A program made the translations under genes and the position numbers. A DNA stretch of 64,000 bases from an uncultured Bacteroidota bacterium (GTDB lineage: Bacteria > Bacteroidota > Rhodothermia > Rhodothermales > Salinibacteraceae), in NCBI GenBank assembly GCA_913056185.1, contig CAJXLV010000001.1:87217-151216 (forward strand), given 5' to 3'. How positions within the stretch are numbered: position 1 is the first letter of the stretch; the number at the start of each line of letters is the position of its first letter. Shown here one piece after another: positions 57,177-64,000 of this stretch. The notes under the pieces are model-generated. The model did no database searches, was not told where the DNA came from, and saw nothing but the letters and a program-made list of their open reading frames with translations.

Positions 57177-59210
57177 ATGCGCACTTCCGCCTTGCTCTTG
57201 GTCGTGCTGCTCTGGGGACCGGCGCTCGCCTCCGCCCAGCCGGCCCCGGCGCGCCCCTCGGACAATGTGCTCACGCGCCCCGCCCTGCAGGCAGTCGTAA
57301 AGGCTCAGATCGACCGGGACGGAGATGCGCTCCGGACCACGCTCAACACCGACGCCCCTGGCGTGCGGGCGCGGGCCGCCTTCGCGCTCGCCTCCGTCCA
57401 GGACACCGCGGCCATTCCTGGCCTCCTCTCCCTTCTCACCGACAGCGTACCGCTCGTTCGTACGGACGCCGCCTTCGCGCTCGGCCAGATGCCAGCAGGC
57501 GTTCCCGGCGATGCCCTGCTCCAGTCCCTTCGGACTGAGCGCGATGCTCGCGTGCAGCGCCGCCTCATCGAGGCACTCGGGAAGACCGGCGATGCGGCCT
57601 CGCTGCGCGCCCTCTTGCGCCTGCGCCCCCCTCCTCCCCAATCCCCCACCCTCGCCCTGACGATCGCCCGCTACGGGATGCGGGGCGTGACCGACTCGAC
57701 GGCCTCGGCATGGCTCGTAGAGCACTTGCGGAGCGACAACCCGTGGACGCGCCGCAACGCCGCCTACGCGCTGGGCCGCGTGGACGCCCTCGCCCAGGGC
57801 CGCGCCGACACCCTCCGCGCCGTGCTCGGCGACATCGCTCGCGACGACCCGGCCGCCATGCACCTGATCCGCGCACTGGGAACGGCGGGCGACTCGACCG
57901 CCGCCGTCCGCATTGCCGAGTGGCTGCGCACCGCCCCGGACTGGCGCACCCGGGTGGAGGCCGCCCGCGCCTTGTCGGCCCTCCCCATCGCCGATGCGCC
58001 TCGGTCCGCCCTGGTCAGCGCCCTCGACGACAACCAGGCCCTCGTGGCCCGCACCGCCGCCGAAACGCTGGGCGCGCTCGACTGGTCCCCCAACCGCATC
58101 GCCGCCATCGGAGCGTGGCTCGATGCGCATCCGGACCAGTGGCGCGTGGCAGCGCCGCTGCTGCAGGGCCTCGCCCGGAATGATCGCCCGAAGCGCGTCC
58201 TCAATGCCGTCGCCCGCTGGCGAACCGAGCGGTCGCCTGTCGCCTACGCCGCCGCCCTCTCGGCCCTCGCCCCGCTTGACGCCCCCCGCGCCGACTCGCT
58301 GCTCCAAGAGGCCCTCCGCAGCGACGACCTGCGCGTAGCTGCCGCGGCGGTTCAGGCGGTCACTGCCCGATGGGAGCGAACCCGCCCCGAAGGTGCCGAA
58401 ACCACGTTCCGCCGCCTCTCCGGCGCCGTGCGTCGCGGCGATCCGGCCCTCCTCTACCACGGTGCCCCCACCCTCGCCGACTCCGCCCTCGCAGAAATGG
58501 GCACGGCGGACACCCTCGCGGACACCTACCGCACGCTCAGCACGCCCGACGACCTGGAGGGCATGACGGCCACGCTGGAGGCCCTCGGCACCCTTGGGAG
58601 CCCTACCGCTACATCAGTGCTCCGCGACGCCCTCGATCACCCCCACCCCGCCATCCGCACAGCCGCCGCGCAGGGACTCTCTACCGCGATGGATTCGACC
58701 GTGACCGCCGCTGCAAAGCCCCTGCCCGAAACGCCGTCGATTGACTGGAACTACCTCCAGGAGCTGGGTCCACACCCGTGCCTCGTGTTGGAAACGAACC
58801 GGGGCACGGTCACGATTGAGCTCGACACCGAGCAGGCACCGCAGACCGTGCAGGCGATCACGCGGTTTGCGCGAGAGGGCCGCTACGACGGCGTGCCCTT
58901 CCACCGCGTGGTGCCCAATTTCGTGGTGCAGGGCGGCGACTTCGCGCGGCGGGACGGCTTCGGCGGCCCCGGCGTTTTCCTCCGCACCGAGGCCACACGC
59001 ATCGGCCACCGCCGGGGCACCCTCGGCATGGCCAGCGCCGGAAAAGATACCGAGGGATCTCAGTTCTTCGTGCCGCACAGCCTCCAGCCGCACCTGGACG
59101 GCAATTACACCGCCTTTGGACGAGTGACCGACGGGATGGACGTGGTGGACCGCCTCCGCGTCGACGACCGGATTGAGTCGGTGGTGGTGGAGGGGACGAC
59201 CCGACAGTAA
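57177..59210 (+). CDS. Secreted HEAT-repeat protein with C-terminal cyclophilin domain
   Basis: 677 residues from ATG 57177, with a signal peptide (TSALLLVVLLWGPALASAQ). Residues about 30-510 are HEAT/PBS-lyase-like helical repeats (RARAAFALASVQDTAAIPGL and similar units each 30-35 residues). The C-terminal 150 residues are a cyclophilin-type peptidyl-prolyl isomerase: TIELDTEQAPQTV, YDGVPFHRVVPNFVVQGGDF with the active Arg, and GMASAGKDTEGSQFFV. Probably periplasmic, assisting folding while the HEAT solenoid binds partners. The start follows the terminator of atpDC closely. Confidence 0.9.
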   Translation: MRTSALLLVVLLWGPALASAQPAPARPSDNVLTRPALQAVVKAQIDRDGDALRTTLNTDAPGVRARAAFALASVQDTAAIPGLLSLLTDSVPLVRTDAAFALGQMPAGVPGDALLQSLRTERDARVQRRLIEALGKTGDAASLRALLRLRPPPPQSPTLALTIARYGMRGVTDSTASAWLVEHLRSDNPWTRRNAAYALGRVDALAQGRADTLRAVLGDIARDDPAAMHLIRALGTAGDSTAAVRIAEWLRTAPDWRTRVEAARALSALPIADAPRSALVSALDDNQALVARTAAETLGALDWSPNRIAAIGAWLDAHPDQWRVAAPLLQGLARNDRPKRVLNAVARWRTERSPVAYAAALSALAPLDAPRADSLLQEALRSDDLRVAAAAVQAVTARWERTRPEGAETTFRRLSGAVRRGDPALLYHGAPTLADSALAEMGTADTLADTYRTLSTPDDLEGMTATLEALGTLGSPTATSVLRDALDHPHPAIRTAAAQGLSTAMDSTVTAAAKPLPETPSIDWNYLQELGPHPCLVLETNRGTVTIELDTEQAPQTVQAITRFAREGRYDGVPFHRVVPNFVVQGGDFARRDGFGGPGVFLRTEATRIGHRRGTLGMASAGKDTEGSQFFVPHSLQPHLDGNYTAFGRVTDGMDVVDRLRVDDRIESVVVEGTTRQ

Positions 59211-59235
59211 GGAAGTCGAGCTCAGCTCTCTCTGG

Positions 59236-59267
59236 GACCGCCGACGGCCGACCGCGGACCGCGGTCC
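59236..59267. repeat. GC-rich heptad tract with 12-bp palindrome between convergent genes
   Basis: Four units in 7-bp phase, GACCGCC, then GACGGCC, then two of GACCGCG, ending in the perfect palindrome GGACCGCGGTCC (59256-59267). It lies between the convergent cyclophilin-fusion and thioredoxin-like genes. It may be a member of the same heptad class with a third unit type. Confidence 0.6.
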
Positions 59268-59324
59268 AATACCAGCGAAATCCCTGCTCGCCCCCGAAAT
59301 GCCTCAGTACCCGCTTTCGGACGG

Positions 59325-59834
59325 TCACTCCGACGAGCGCTTCCGAAACGCCTTGAAACTCTTGTTCTCATAGGCGCCCGACCCCACGTACCGGATCATC
59401 TGCAGAAACATGGGCCGCTTGATGTAGCCCGGCTGGTGGGCGATGGGCGTGCCGTCGGCCTTCATGAACACGGTCGTGGGCACGCCGCGGGCTCCAAGGG
59501 CCATGCCCAACTGTTTCGACGAGAGGGTGCGACCGTTGAACTGATGACTGCCCGCCGTCGTGTCGCGGTTGAGGCGGGCGTACGTGAACGTGCGGTCCAG
59601 ATACGAGCGCACCTCGGCGTCGGCGTACACGGTCTCCTGCATGCGCTGGCAGTAGGGACACCACGGCGCGTAGATCTCCAGCAGGATGGGCGTGCCCTGC
59701 GCCTCGGCCTGTTCAACCACGTCTCCGAGCGAGCGGGGCGGCATCTTCATCTGGGCGTGGGCCGTCCCCACACCGACGGCGAGGGCGAGGATCGCCACAA
59801 GGACGACTGGACGGAAAACGATGAACGAGCGCAT
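59325..59834 (-). CDS. Periplasmic thioredoxin-like protein (thioredoxin_7/DsbD-gamma type)
   Basis: 169 residues with a signal peptide ending AHAQ. The active site APWCPYCQRM (about residues 56-65) and cis-Pro loop GVPTTVFMKADG show a thioredoxin fold of the DsbD-C/SoxW-like class. WCPYC favours a reductase or thiol-disulfide exchange role for secreted proteins, possibly cytochrome c maturation. Convergent with the cyclophilin-fusion gene. Confidence 0.87.
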   Translation of the reverse strand: MRSFIVFRPVVLVAILALAVGVGTAHAQMKMPPRSLGDVVEQAEAQGTPILLEIYAPWCPYCQRMQETVYADAEVRSYLDRTFTYARLNRDTTAGSHQFNGRTLSSKQLGMALGARGVPTTVFMKADGTPIAHQPGYIKRPMFLQMIRYVGSGAYENKSFKAFRKRSSE

Positions 59835-60134
59835 GAGGGGGAACGGCAGTGGACGTGAACGTCTGTCCGATGGAATTAAGGACCGGAAGTTTCTTCAAAA
59901 AAATGGATCCTCGCCCGTTACATCGTGGCGTCTTGCAATCTATTGGAAAACTGTTGTAAAAGCGGCCAGGGGCGCCCCTGGCCTCATCGAGGCCCGAAAA
60001 TTGTTTAACTGGCGTTCTGCCAGGTCGTCAATTTAGGCAGGTACAGCGACCGGTTGAGAGGAGCCCGAAGCATCCTCGTCAGGGGAGTCCTCAATCGATC
60101 GATCACGCTCTGCACTGGAAGTATTCGTCCATGT
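59835..60134. other. Less GC-rich intergenic region with a perfect 20-bp palindrome
   Basis: 300 bp. Near the thioredoxin-like gene there is an A/T-rich promoter-like stretch (59880-59960). A perfect palindrome GGCCAGGGGCGCCCCTGGCC spans 59964-59983. On the minus strand it is followed by GCTTTTAC, so it may be a weak terminator for the minus-strand genes to its right. No gene is supported. Traces of the decayed gene at 60135 extend into this stretch. Confidence 0.5.
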
Positions 60135-60317
60135 TCAGGTCCCGACGATCATCTCTCGGGCCTCCTCGATGCTCGGAACTTCAATCGTGTCGGCCCCGGC
60201 CGCCTCCGACCGTTCCGCAGGCGGCACCGGCCCGGCTGCTCCCGCCGACACGAGGGGGAAAACCGATCCTCCCCAGACGAGGATAGCGATTATGAAGACC
60301 TGTTTGCTCCAATTCAT
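60135..60317 (-). pseudogene. Truncated copy of the adjacent small secreted protein
   Basis: 60 codons: a signal peptide and then AERSEAAGADTIEVPSIEE to IVGT, followed by TGA. The neighbour at 60345-60911 has AEQSEAAQADTIEIPSIEK to IVGTW in the same place and continues for 120 residues. After the stop the same frame still reads RDRSIEDSP against KDRSIDAPK in the neighbour. This is therefore a duplicated gene interrupted by a stop and then lost, not a separate short gene. Confidence 0.72.
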
Positions 60318-60344
60318 CCTTTTGCCACCGGGCGGACTGTTTCC

Positions 60345-60911
60345 TCAATTGAAGGCGCTCGGTGGACTGAAGTGCACGGACGTAATGGTCGCTCCGGTAA
60401 ACTGCAAATATAAGAAAGGGGGGTCGGCACTGCGATTGATGTTGGCCACAGGGCTATACTCGACCTCCCCATCAGACTCTGTAGTTTTGAGGTATGCGAT
60501 AGGCCCTCCTGCGTTATCTGATAGCTTCTGGCCAGTTTCTGGATTTTTTCTAACGAGGGCGTACTGGACGGTTCGATCCAGCTGGTAGTTGCCCCCGTCG
60601 CTGCGCCGGTACTTCTTGAGCGTGCCGTCCTCGGTAAAGACCCACTTCATCGGGCCTTTTTTGGGCGCGTCGATGCTCCTGTCCTTAACGGAGCGGTCCT
60701 GGATCCAGGTGCCGACGATCCTCTGACGTATCTTCTCGATGCTCGGAATTTCGATCGTGTCGGCCTGGGCTGCCTCCGACTGTTCCGCGGACGAAGCGGG
60801 GCGGGCGGCCTCCTCAGGCGCGAACCGAAGAGCGCTTCCCGCAACGGCGAGCGCAGCGATAAGAATCAACGCTCCTCCCAGCGCAAGGCGACTTATATCT
60901 GTATCGAGCAT
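60345..60911 (-). CDS. Small secreted protein with lipocalin-like GTW motif
   Basis: 188 residues. An N-terminal hydrophobic segment (ALGGALILIAALAVAGSALR) is a signal or anchor. A Ser/Glu/Ala linker precedes IRQRIVGTWIQDRS and WVFTEDGTLKKYRRSDGG. The GTW followed by short beta strands recalls lipocalin-like stress proteins, but no family can be named. A decayed copy lies directly downstream, so this gene was duplicated. It begins 11 bp after the chitinase-like gene and may be in its operon. Confidence 0.65.
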   Translation of the reverse strand: MLDTDISRLALGGALILIAALAVAGSALRFAPEEAARPASSAEQSEAAQADTIEIPSIEKIRQRIVGTWIQDRSVKDRSIDAPKKGPMKWVFTEDGTLKKYRRSDGGNYQLDRTVQYALVRKNPETGQKLSDNAGGPIAYLKTTESDGEVEYSPVANINRSADPPFLYLQFTGATITSVHFSPPSAFN

Positions 60912-60922
60912 GGCGTTTGCCG

Positions 60923-61957
60923 TCAGTTCGAGCAGTTGACGTTGTTCTTGATTGCTTCAAATTCGGTTTCCCGAGTGTCCAGGCCGTGCTCCCCTCCGTT
61001 CACCTTGTGGGTTACTTTTTTCACGGTTAGATCGCCTTCGATCTCACCGTCCACGTTATTCTTCCAAAAGTGGAGCGCGGCCATCGTCGCGGCGCGGACG
61101 TTGCCAGCCACGTGCCCGGGATTCTGGAGAACATTGGGATGGGCCCATCCCTGATTCTGGGCGAAGGTCTGGTAGAAGCTGTTGAACGCCTCGTAGTTGT
61201 TTGTACCCGTCAGCTGGATGCCCCCGCGCCCCCGGTACGTCCACCCGTCGCGGGTCTCGGGCCCTCCATTGCCCATCCGCCCCCCATACTCGATGCTAAA
61301 CTGCAGCTCCTCACTGTCCATCACCCGGTCTAGATTATATATACCATCCCCATCTCGCCTCGGTTCATTGGATTTAACATAACGACTTCGCTTCATCTCT
61401 TCCCGGGTAACATCAATTGCATCCTCGGTGGTCAAGATCCGACTTCTGCTCTCGTGGGCTACCTGGGCGAGGAAGTGCTTCACCTCCGTCTGATTGTCGA
61501 TCCCGAACTGGTCCCCAAACTTCGTCACGAGATCTTTGAACGTCTTCACGTCTGTCTCATCGGCCGAGCCGAGCGCCAGCCACGGCTTCCCCTCCGGCAT
61601 CAGTTCAGCGGCCGACAGCTTGCACCCGATGTCGCACCACGAGGGCGGATTTTCGGATTCACACTCGTCACCCGGGTCGCAGTAACTCGGCGGATCGTCC
61701 GACTCACAGGGATCACACGGTTCAGTCCCAAGGCCAGGTTCGGGATTGCGATCACAGTCGTCGGTGTTGCTTCCATCTCCATTCCCATCGTCCCCGTCCG
61801 GCCCACTCCCCCCACCGGGATAGCCACCCGTTCCATCTCCGCCTCCGCCAGGCCCTCCCACGCCATCGCCCCCTTCTCCTGGAGCCATCGAGCTGCAGGC
61901 AATCTCATGCTCGGTCCCACAAGACTGGTTCCACGACCATCCTGCGCAGGTGGTCAC
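60923..61957 (-). CDS. GH19 chitinase-like domain, 3' part of a frameshifted lipoprotein gene
   Basis: 344 codons from a GTG at 61957, though the frame is open from 62005. A Gly/Asp-rich linker is followed by two short Cys-rich repeats (CESDDPPSYC, CESENPPSWC). A GH19-type domain follows with VKHFLAQVAHESR, containing the catalytic Glu, and TYRGRGGIQLTGTNNYEAF, ending NNVNCSN. GH19 enzymes hydrolyse chitin or, in phage endolysins, peptidoglycan. There is no signal peptide in this frame; it is supplied by the overlapping upstream reading frame. A single base in an A5 run (62003-62007) would join the two into one lipoprotein of about 569 residues. Confidence 0.78.
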   Translation of the reverse strand: MTTCAGWSWNQSCGTEHEIACSSMAPGEGGDGVGGPGGGGDGTGGYPGGGSGPDGDDGNGDGSNTDDCDRNPEPGLGTEPCDPCESDDPPSYCDPGDECESENPPSWCDIGCKLSAAELMPEGKPWLALGSADETDVKTFKDLVTKFGDQFGIDNQTEVKHFLAQVAHESRSRILTTEDAIDVTREEMKRSRYVKSNEPRRDGDGIYNLDRVMDSEELQFSIEYGGRMGNGGPETRDGWTYRGRGGIQLTGTNNYEAFNSFYQTFAQNQGWAHPNVLQNPGHVAGNVRAATMAALHFWKNNVDGEIEGDLTVKKVTHKVNGGEHGLDTRETEFEAIKNNVNCSN

Positions 61958-62633
61958 CTCCTGGATGACACACTTGGTTTTTGGGGGCAGGGTCTCCGGA
62001 GCTTTTTACTGCATTCAATGCAGCCTTCTTCTCCCCAGTTCGAAGCAACTGCTCGTTGGCCAGGCTCTCGGCTCCCGACGCCGCCGGAAGCACACAGCTC
62101 GCGTACCGAACACCTGTTTTTTCGCGCTGCTCCATGGCCTCTGCCGGATTGCTTGCCGCGGCCGCTGAATCGACAACGGACGCCGCCCGGATGGAAAGAA
62201 CCACTCGCTTCGTTTCGTTCGCGGCTGCTTGTACCATCGATTCCGGAAAATACAGGTACACGCTCCGAAATCGCACTGCGTCGGTGTAAGGTCGAGACGC
62301 CAGGTAGCATCCGTAGGGGGACTCCACACCACTGCTATCGGCACCGCTACTATCGGACTTTGCGAAAGTCCCATTCGGAGTGCCCTGACTCTTCTCGTAT
62401 GCCTGCACGGTTCCGTTTTTCAGCGGAATCTCCTCCGGCGAGGGGAGGGAGGTGCCCGTCGGCATGTGCGCGTGGGCGAGCGTGGCACTGTCCGGCACCG
62501 ATGGCTTTGATTCGTCTACCCCTAAAGGAGAACCGGTCATCAGGTCGCAGGCCCCAACAAGGAGCCCTGCGAGCACAAGAGCGACTCCGGCAAGAAGAGG
62601 GGCGGATCGCGGCAGGTGAGCCGATAAAACCAT
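61905..62633 (-). CDS. Lipoprotein N-terminal part of the frameshifted GH19 gene
   Basis: 242 codons from ATG 62633. A lipoprotein signal with lipobox LLVGAC is followed by a Ser/Pro/Asp-rich region, a beta-rich segment (DAVRFRSVYLYFPESMVQAA) and a helical stretch to LNAVK near 62005. Beyond that point this frame gives an unconvincing basic tail (HLRRMVVEPVLWDRA). The other frame reads APETLPPKTKCVIQEVTTC and runs into the GH19 part. The real product is probably a fused lipoprotein; slippage at the A5 run or a sequencing error could restore it. Confidence 0.7.
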   Translation of the reverse strand: MVLSAHLPRSAPLLAGVALVLAGLLVGACDLMTGSPLGVDESKPSVPDSATLAHAHMPTGTSLPSPEEIPLKNGTVQAYEKSQGTPNGTFAKSDSSGADSSGVESPYGCYLASRPYTDAVRFRSVYLYFPESMVQAAANETKRVVLSIRAASVVDSAAAASNPAEAMEQREKTGVRYASCVLPAASGAESLANEQLLRTGEKKAALNAVKSSGDPAPKNQVCHPGGDHLRRMVVEPVLWDRA

Positions 62634-62849
62634 GGCGCGGACGCCGGGACGACGTGTGCTGAACTGTTATTTTTGTGTGGACTTTGTTGGTAAAAAAAAA
62701 ACGATAGTGTCAAGTCCTCAGGTCGTTACGGGTCTCCGGAAGGTCGAGTTACCACATCGATGCTCGTCTTTTGACCGCGCCGGAACCCAGCACGCCCTCA
62801 CCTCTTCCCGCGGCTCCACGTCCCATTCGCACCTCTCCCCCACCTTTCC

Positions 62850-64000
62850 ATGACGCGTGCCGATCTCCCCACCCCCGTCCTCCTCGTCGAGCAGTCGCGC
62901 CTGCGGGACAACCTCGCGGCCATGCAGGCCACGGCCGACGCAGACGACGTGACGCTCCGCCCCCACGTCAAGACGCACAAATCCGTGGCGCTGGCCCGAC
63001 GGCAACGCGAGCGCGGCGCGGAGGGACTCACCGTCGCGACTGTGAAGGAGGCGGAAACCTTTGTGGACGCCGGATTTGAGGATGTGCGCGTCGCCTATCC
63101 CGTCACCGGCCGCGACAAGCACGAGCAGCTGCGGGCCCTGCGGGACGACGCCACACTCTCGTTTACGGTCGACACCCCGGCGGGCGCTGTGCAGGCCTCG
63201 GCCATCTACGCGGAGAGGGGCACTCCGGTGGACGTGCTCATTGAGGTGGACGTGGGCCACGGGCGCTGCGGGGTGCACTGGTCGGACGACGCGGCGGCGA
63301 TCACGCTCGCCCAACACGTCGCATCGCTGCCGGGACTGCGGCTCGCTGGGATTCTCACACATGCCGGGCAAGCCTACAACGGGCCGTCCGAGGACGAGAC
63401 CGAAGCCGAAGCACTCCGCCGCGCATCGCGACACGAACGCGACCGGATGCTGTCCCTCGCCTCGACCCTCCGCGAAGCTGCGAACGTACCCGTAACGCCC
63501 GGCGACTTCGACATCAGCGTCGGCTCCACGCCGACGATGGCTGCTTTCGACAACGCAGAGCACGACGGCTTCCGCGTCACGGAGATCCGGCCCGGCAACT
63601 ACGTGATGCACGACGCGATGCAGGTCGCCCTCGGCGCGGCCTCGCTCGCCGACTGCGCCCTCACAGTGCTCACCACCGTCGTCAGCACGCAGACGAAGCC
63701 GGACGGGACGCACCAGGCCTTCGTGGACGCGGGCAAGAAGGTGTTCACGACCGACACCGGCTCCGGCACCAACGGGTACGGCGTCGCCCTGGCCGACGCA
63801 GATACAATGCAGCCCCATCCGGGAGTTCAGGTCGACCATTTGTCAGAGGAGCACGGATGGCTGACCGTGTCCGGCGACGCCAACCTTACGGTGGGCGACC
63901 GCCTCCGCATCGTGCCGAATCACGCCTGCGTGACCGTGGCCAACCAAGACCGGCTCCACGTCGTGGACGGCGACAGGGTCGTCGACACGTGGACGGTGGA
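62850..64000 (+). CDS. D-threonine aldolase/D-serine dehydratase-type PLP enzyme (3' truncated)
   Basis: The frame opens at ATG 62850 and runs off the window (383 residues visible). Alanine racemase-like TIM barrel with the PLP lysine in LRPHVKTHKS (about K41), then VDVLIEVDVGHGRCGV and LAGILTHAGQAYNG. The C-terminal beta domain has LSEEHGWL and the metal site PNHAC, a His-x-Cys pair as in zinc-dependent D-serine dehydratases. The family cleaves D-threonine or related D-3-hydroxyamino acids, or deaminates D-serine. The His-x-Cys pair does not settle which. Nearly full length. Confidence 0.88.
   Translation, partial: MTRADLPTPVLLVEQSRLRDNLAAMQATADADDVTLRPHVKTHKSVALARRQRERGAEGLTVATVKEAETFVDAGFEDVRVAYPVTGRDKHEQLRALRDDATLSFTVDTPAGAVQASAIYAERGTPVDVLIEVDVGHGRCGVHWSDDAAAITLAQHVASLPGLRLAGILTHAGQAYNGPSEDETEAEALRRASRHERDRMLSLASTLREAANVPVTPGDFDISVGSTPTMAAFDNAEHDGFRVTEIRPGNYVMHDAMQVALGAASLADCALTVLTTVVSTQTKPDGTHQAFVDAGKKVFTTDTGSGTNGYGVALADADTMQPHPGVQVDHLSEEHGWLTVSGDANLTVGDRLRIVPNHACVTVANQDRLHVVDGDRVVDTWTV

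Noticed and set aside
62668..62675. TATTTTTG as a Bacteroidota-type -7 promoter element before the D-threonine aldolase-like gene
   Set aside because: It fits TAnnTTTG, but there is no TTG-type -33 element at the proper distance and it is 175 bp from the start codon; too weak to list.

Overview
The window looks like a chromosome segment from a halophilic or halotolerant member of the Rhodothermota/Bacteroidota, of the Salinibacter-Longimonas-Salisaeta sort. This is inferred from GC-rich DNA, strongly acidic proteins, S46-family exopeptidases, a cbb3 oxidase, a trehalose-synthase-type glycosyltransferase, and an F-type atpD-atpC pair standing apart from the rest of its operon. Shine-Dalgarno sites are weak. 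Because stops are rare, many long antisense open frames exist and were rejected.

Layout. 1-13.8 kb holds sulfide oxidation and respiration: a 5'-truncated persulfide dioxygenase-rhodanese fusion, a TauE/SafE exporter, a cbb3 cytochrome oxidase operon on the minus strand (small membrane protein, ccoS, ccoN, ccoO, mono-heme ccoP, ccoI), a c-type heme lipoprotein, a DUF1641 protein beside a type II-like sulfide:quinone reductase, a GntR/HutC regulator and a second SQR-like flavoprotein. 13.9-17.3 kb holds a frameshifted short-chain dehydrogenase and PEP synthase. 17.4-25.9 kb is a complete Na+-type alternative ATPase (N-ATPase) operon in the order D-C-Q-[antiporter]-R-B-E-F-A-G, with a CPA2 Na+/H+ antiporter gene translationally coupled into its middle. 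26-36.6 kb holds small membrane proteins, a Lon-family protease, a UPF0316 protein, a COG2187 protein, PRPP synthetase, a phosphoribosyltransferase, a glycogen-debranching-type glucosidase and a GT4 glycosyltransferase. 36.7-45.8 kb holds an RMF-like protein, a very large secreted protease/propeller/barrel protein, a P2-type cation ATPase, a TreT-like glycosyltransferase and an alkaline-phosphatase-superfamily enzyme. 45.8-54.7 kb holds an active S46 peptidase beside a paralogue that has lost its catalytic triad, tRNA-Leu(UAG), thiL and a secreted zinc metalloprotease. 55-59.8 kb holds the ordinary F-type atpD-atpC, a HEAT-cyclophilin fusion and a thioredoxin-like protein. 59.8-62.7 kb is a less GC-rich accessory patch with a decayed and an intact copy of a small secreted protein and a GH19 chitinase-like lipoprotein split by a frameshift. 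The right end enters a D-threonine aldolase/D-serine dehydratase-type gene.

The most unusual signal is a family of intergenic inverted repeats built from degenerate 7-bp units. Four elements with GATGCGT-like units, plus one built from a different unit (CGTATTG), sit immediately upstream of genes: PEP synthase, atpD, atpQ, atpF and the TreT-like gene. Three of the five are inside or at the head of the N-ATPase operon. GC-rich heptad variants lie upstream of atpA and between two convergent genes. Each arm keeps the 7-bp phase while the units differ, which suggests selection on structure rather than on sequence.

How the genes fit together (inference): sulfide is oxidised through SQR to persulfide, then by the dioxygenase to sulfite, which is passed to a rhodanese or exported by TauE. 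Electrons go to the quinone pool and, through c-type hemes, to the cbb3 oxidase. The N-ATPase plus antiporter, and the trehalose and glycogen functions, fit life at high salt.
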